From contig JACQGW010000193.1 of assembly GCA_016199325.1 (NCBI GenBank), forward strand, positions 1 through 17,511: a stretch of DNA of 17,511 nucleotides, written 5' to 3'. Every line of letters begins with the position of its first letter. The first letter of the stretch is position 1. The notes beneath the pieces are model-generated. The model was not told where the DNA came from, ran no database searches, and saw nothing but the letters and a program-made list of their open reading frames with translations. The stretch comes from Chloroflexota bacterium. Lineage in GTDB: Bacteria; Chloroflexota; Dehalococcoidia; JACQGW01. The position numbers and the translations under genes are program-made. Of the stretch, positions 14,959 to 17,511 are shown piece by piece.

Positions 14959-15040
14959 GTCATGCTGAGCCGCAGCGGAGCATCTCCCGGACGCTGCTCG
15001 TTCGTGCCGTGGAGATGCTTCGCTGCGGCTCAGCATGACA
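14959..15040. repeat. Family B palindrome, copy 4, between divergent regulators
   Basis: Perfect 20-bp arms lie at 14959-14978 (TGTCATGCTGAGCCGCAGCG) and 15021-15040. The pairing continues with a few mismatches through GAGCATCTC and GAGATGCTT. Confidence 0.85.
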
Positions 15041-15102
15041 GACCGGATGTCGTCCGGATCCGGGAGTGATCTGCCGGATGCACCACGCAGTCCCGAGACC
15101 CG

Positions 15103-15153
15103 GGCAGGACCGCCCGTCTGGACCGCGCGACATGCGGCTTCGGATCGTGCTTC
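15103..15153 (+). repeat. Repeat C', copy 2
   Basis: CGCCCGTCTGGACCGCGCGA, CATGCGGCTTCGGATCGTGC, TTCC aligns with CCCGTCTGGCAGCGCGCGAC, CTGCGACTTCGCATCGCGCT, TCC at 14718-14760. It is a direct repeat on both sides of palindrome copy 4. Confidence 0.55.
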
Positions 15154-15196
15154 CATTCGTGGTCGCGACGTGGTCGCAAGCCCCGGCGAGGCCGCC

Positions 15197-15275
15197 CGTC
15201 TGGGAGCGCGGGCGTCTCGCCCGCCCCCGGTGGAGCCAGAGGCTCCGGCCGGCGGGACACCTGCGCTCCCAGACG
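15197..15275. repeat. Palindromic repeat C with 13-bp perfect arms
   Basis: CGTCTGGGAGCGC (15197-15209) pairs perfectly with 15263-15275. The inside holds GGGCGTCTCGCCCGCC and a central hairpin GGAGCC-AGA-GGCTCC (15232-15246). This GCGGGCGTCTCGCCCGC text is another dispersed type I know from many bacterial genomes. The remaining 15276-15429 shows nothing identifiable. Confidence 0.7.
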
Positions 15276-15429
15276 CGTTCCTCATCGGACGCCCATCGCG
15301 CTGAGCCGAGAAGAAGCCGAATGCGATCAGATCCATTCCGGCCGTGGCACCACGGTCGTATTGCAACGGTAATGAGAATGGCGGGATTGTTTCACACGAA
15401 TCCGGAGCCGGCGCGATCATCAGGGTGTT

Positions 15430-16158
15430 GTGCGCCTGCTGATCGTCGGCGACGAGCCGAGTCTGGCCCAGGGACTGCTCCCGCTCGTACGCGAGGGGCA
15501 CTGGCTTCTTTTTCGCGCCCTTGGCGCCGACTTGCTCGAACGTGTCCTGTCCGAGCGTATCGACCTGATCATTCTCGATACCGACCCCATCTCCTCCTTC
15601 GAGCACGTTCTCGACCTCTGTTCTACCATCCAACTGGAGAGCGCCACGCGGCTGCTCCTGGTGGGCGGCTCACGGAGGAGTGTCGAACGGACGCGGGCGC
15701 TGGAAGCCGGCGCCGACGACTGGGTTCGCAAACCGATTGACGCCGACGAGCTGCTGGCACGGGTCCATGCGCTGCTCCGACGTTCCCCCTCCGGGCAAGC
15801 AAACCTTCCTCCACGGCTGGTCCAGGTGACCGAGGAGGTGTGGCTGGACCGGAACGGACAGCAGCTCGTTCGCGAGGGGAAGACGCTGCCGCTGAGCCGG
15901 CGGGAGTTTCAGCTCCTGACCTACCTGCTGCGGCACGAGGGAACCGTCCTGAGTCGGGAGGCGCTCCTCAACGGTGTCTGGGGTCCCGGCTACGAGGGCT
16001 CAGAACGAGAGGTCGACGTGTATGTGCGCTACCTCCGCCAGAAGGTAAAACTGAACGCGTCCGAGCCGCGCTCTATTCTCACTGTCTGGGGCAAGGGCTA
16101 CGTCTACAAAGGGCTGCGATTGGCTGGGACTCAGAGCGACCAAACTGGGTATCAGTAG
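15430..16158 (+). CDS. OmpR/PhoB-type response regulator with degenerate receiver
   Basis: This 242-residue transcription factor has a receiver domain (1-117) and a winged-helix DNA-binding domain (about 128-230). The latter is typical: LSRREFQLLTYLLRHEGTVL, REVDVYVRYLRQK and ILTVWGKGYVYK. In the receiver, D8, the phospho-site D50 (LIILDTDP) and K101 (VRKPID) are kept. The first acidic residue of the usual DDEP is glycine (VGDEP), and the conserved Thr/Ser after beta-4 appears replaced (LLLVGG). Phosphorylation may be weak or absent. No complete histidine kinase is nearby; the divergent XRE protein with a DHp-like helix is the only candidate partner. The start is GTG 15430 with weak upstream CAGGG. 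The gene probably ends at the hairpin at 16170. Confidence 0.88.
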   Translation: MRLLIVGDEPSLAQGLLPLVREGHWLLFRALGADLLERVLSERIDLIILDTDPISSFEHVLDLCSTIQLESATRLLLVGGSRRSVERTRALEAGADDWVRKPIDADELLARVHALLRRSPSGQANLPPRLVQVTEEVWLDRNGQQLVREGKTLPLSRREFQLLTYLLRHEGTVLSREALLNGVWGPGYEGSEREVDVYVRYLRQKVKLNASEPRSILTVWGKGYVYKGLRLAGTQSDQTGYQ

Positions 16159-16169
16159 ACAGGCGAGAT

Positions 16170-16196
16170 GTTGGAATACTCTAATCCTATTCCAAC
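16170..16196. terminator. Hairpin after the response regulator (terminator or operator)
   Basis: Perfect 9-bp arms GTTGGAATA (16170-16178) and TATTCCAAC (16188-16196) flank a 9-nt loop, 12 nt after the stop codon. There is no T-run, so it could equally be a protein-binding site for the downstream gene. The rest of 16197-16414 shows no gene. Confidence 0.4.
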
Positions 16197-16427
16197 GTAC
16201 TCCCAACCTGTTCCCGCTACCATGAACGGGAGGCTCGGGGATAGAGCAAGAGTTCCACAATCCGGCCAGTCTGAGTGCCACTGTCAAGTCGCAAGAGCAA
16301 GAGTGGCGCAGATTCGCACCCGTCAAGCTCACGGACAGTGTCCGCCGACAACATCCCTACCAAGCGGCACAACCCGACCCGGCGCATAAGAATCGGCTGT
16401 CGACTACACCGATTGGGAGGCAAACAG

Positions 16428-17423
16428 ATGACAAATAGCAGTCGAACACAGAACCGGCGCGCGGCACTCAAGCTCGGGCTGATCGCCAGTACTGGTCTGG
16501 GTCTGCTTCCAACCGGCATCGCAAGTGCGGCGCCTCAGCCGGAGCGGCAGGAAGCTCCAGGTCTCAAGCTCATTGAGAACACCAGGGAGATCATCAACGT
16601 CCGAAGCTTTGGCGCCGTTGGTAACGGCGCAGTCGACGATACTGGACCCATTCAGCGTGCTATCGATCGCGCTGCGGTGGCCGGCGGCGGTGCGGTCTAC
16701 CTACCGGAAGGCGCCTACAAGCTACGTCAGGGTCTAGTTGTACGCGCACCGAACACCACAGTAATAGGCAGTGGCAAGGGATCGGTTCTCCAAGTGGCAC
16801 CAGGCACTGTTGGCATCACGGTGTTGGGCGACGAAAGCAGGATCATCGATCTTCATATGCGTGGGGCAGGCGGGGAGAGCAGAGCCCCTGGTCGTGATGC
16901 GCGTGTGGCAGCGACAGCGATCACACCGCCTGATCCGAACCCATACCCCGCCAACGAGTACTGGGTCGATAAGTGGTTCCACGACGGGACCATAGGAGTG
17001 GAGGGAGTATCAGCGAAGCATCTCGTCATACGAGGGTGTTACTTCGAGAGGTTCTCGCAGGCGTGCATCAAACTCACTAGCGGCAATGACCACTATGTAG
17101 ACCAGTGTGGTTTCGCGGGCGGAACAGGGGCTTACGGTATCTGGGTTGTCAACGCCGACGCTGCGCTCGTCAGCAGCAGCAGTTTCGCCGGTCTGTTTCA
17201 GTGTGTCCGCTTCGACCCCGTCGGCTACCGGTATAACATGCACTCTTTTGTCGGTTGTGAGTTTGATAGCTCGACTTGGGGAGCGATCTTTGAAGACGCC
17301 GGTCAACCGTACGGTGTGGTCTTCCACGGATGTCGATTCAAGGGGAACTCCCAACAGGGCCTGTATAGTAAGAAATGCCAAGGAATGCGCATCATTGGCT
17401 GCACGTTCCTGAGCAACAGGTAA
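16428..17423 (+). CDS. Tat-exported pectate-lyase-like right-handed beta-helix protein, possibly truncated
   Basis: The protein has 331 residues. The N-terminus is a probable Tat signal (QNRRAALKLG, hydrophobic LIASTGLGLLPTGIASA, cleavage near ASA-AP). INVRSFGAVGNGAVDDTGPI at about 60-80, with AGGGAVYLPEGAY, is the classic opening of the Pectate_lyase_3/GH28-like beta-helix family. Later residues show helix-coil repeats (VIRGCYFERFSQACIKLTSG, FVGCEFDSSTWGAI, VVFHGCRFKGNS, IIGCTFLSNR). Such proteins act on extracellular polysaccharides. The ATG at 16428 has GGGAGG at 16415-16420. It stops abruptly within a repeat coil; the +1 frame stays open to the window end (17422-17511) and looks coding, so a frameshift or truncation is possible. 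Its third-position GC is visibly lower than in neighbours, which may indicate transfer. Confidence 0.8.
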   Translation: MTNSSRTQNRRAALKLGLIASTGLGLLPTGIASAAPQPERQEAPGLKLIENTREIINVRSFGAVGNGAVDDTGPIQRAIDRAAVAGGGAVYLPEGAYKLRQGLVVRAPNTTVIGSGKGSVLQVAPGTVGITVLGDESRIIDLHMRGAGGESRAPGRDARVAATAITPPDPNPYPANEYWVDKWFHDGTIGVEGVSAKHLVIRGCYFERFSQACIKLTSGNDHYVDQCGFAGGTGAYGIWVVNADAALVSSSSFAGLFQCVRFDPVGYRYNMHSFVGCEFDSSTWGAIFEDAGQPYGVVFHGCRFKGNSQQGLYSKKCQGMRIIGCTFLSNR

Positions 17424-17511
17424 CCGTTCACGAGGTATTGCCTGGACGTCTGCTGTGAAGCTGCACCAGAATCAGGGCCCCGTCGGCGTGGCCGGCGTCG
17501 GCAACGGCGAA

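Noticed and set aside
14589..14963. N-terminal extension of the XRE regulator
   Set aside because: It translates repeat DNA; the HTH domain begins within about 8 residues of the ATG at 14588.
16282..16287. TTGACA on the minus strand upstream of the beta-helix gene
   Set aside because: No -10 box at a suitable distance and no minus-strand gene to drive.

Overview
The window is GC-rich DNA with densely packed genes separated by repeat-laden gaps. The best taxonomic hint is the large secreted protein at 8261-12250. It has a classical signal peptide and many beta-sandwich modules, and it ends in a KIYIPYALV-type tail like the short 'YLPL' tails common on secreted proteins of Chloroflexota. A soil or thermophilic Chloroflexota-like genome is my guess, not a proof.

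Layout. (1) Positions 1-5290 on the + strand form a probable catabolic operon: the 3' end of hyuA, hyuB, a phosphotriesterase-family metal hydrolase, a trimeric-type purine nucleoside phosphorylase and a UROD-like protein. hyuA and hyuB overlap by 4 bp. (2) Converging on it (complement 5562-6584) is a D-2-hydroxyacid dehydrogenase. (3) A class I SAM methyltransferase follows (7087-7896) behind a sigma70-like promoter. (4) A 1329-residue secreted modular protein (8261-12250) has a GH99/GH71-like barrel between carbohydrate-binding-like modules. (5) A VapBC-type toxin-antitoxin pair (12656-13385) lies downstream of a previously unmarked relic of a second vapBC locus (about 12448-12590). (6) A regulatory pair is divergently arranged: an XRE-HTH protein with a histidine-kinase-like phosphoacceptor helix but no ATPase domain (complement 13587-14588), and an OmpR-type regulator with a degenerate receiver (15430-16158). 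(7) A Tat-exported pectate-lyase-like beta-helix protein (16428-17423), possibly cut short by a frameshift, ends the window.

The most unusual structure lies between the genes. One repeat of about 85 bp (family A, core AACCGCCAAGACGCCAAG) has five clear copies and one variant. Five of the six lie just 3' of a stop codon and in the sense orientation of that gene. A second family (B) is a long perfect or near-perfect palindrome (TCATGCTGAGCCGCAGCG arms), with four full copies and several half copies in gaps between convergent, divergent and tandem genes. A third palindromic repeat lies inside the hyuA reading frame and stays open. Further short tandem repeats and a 13-bp-armed palindrome fill the remaining gaps. 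No tRNA, rRNA, CRISPR array or transposase was seen.
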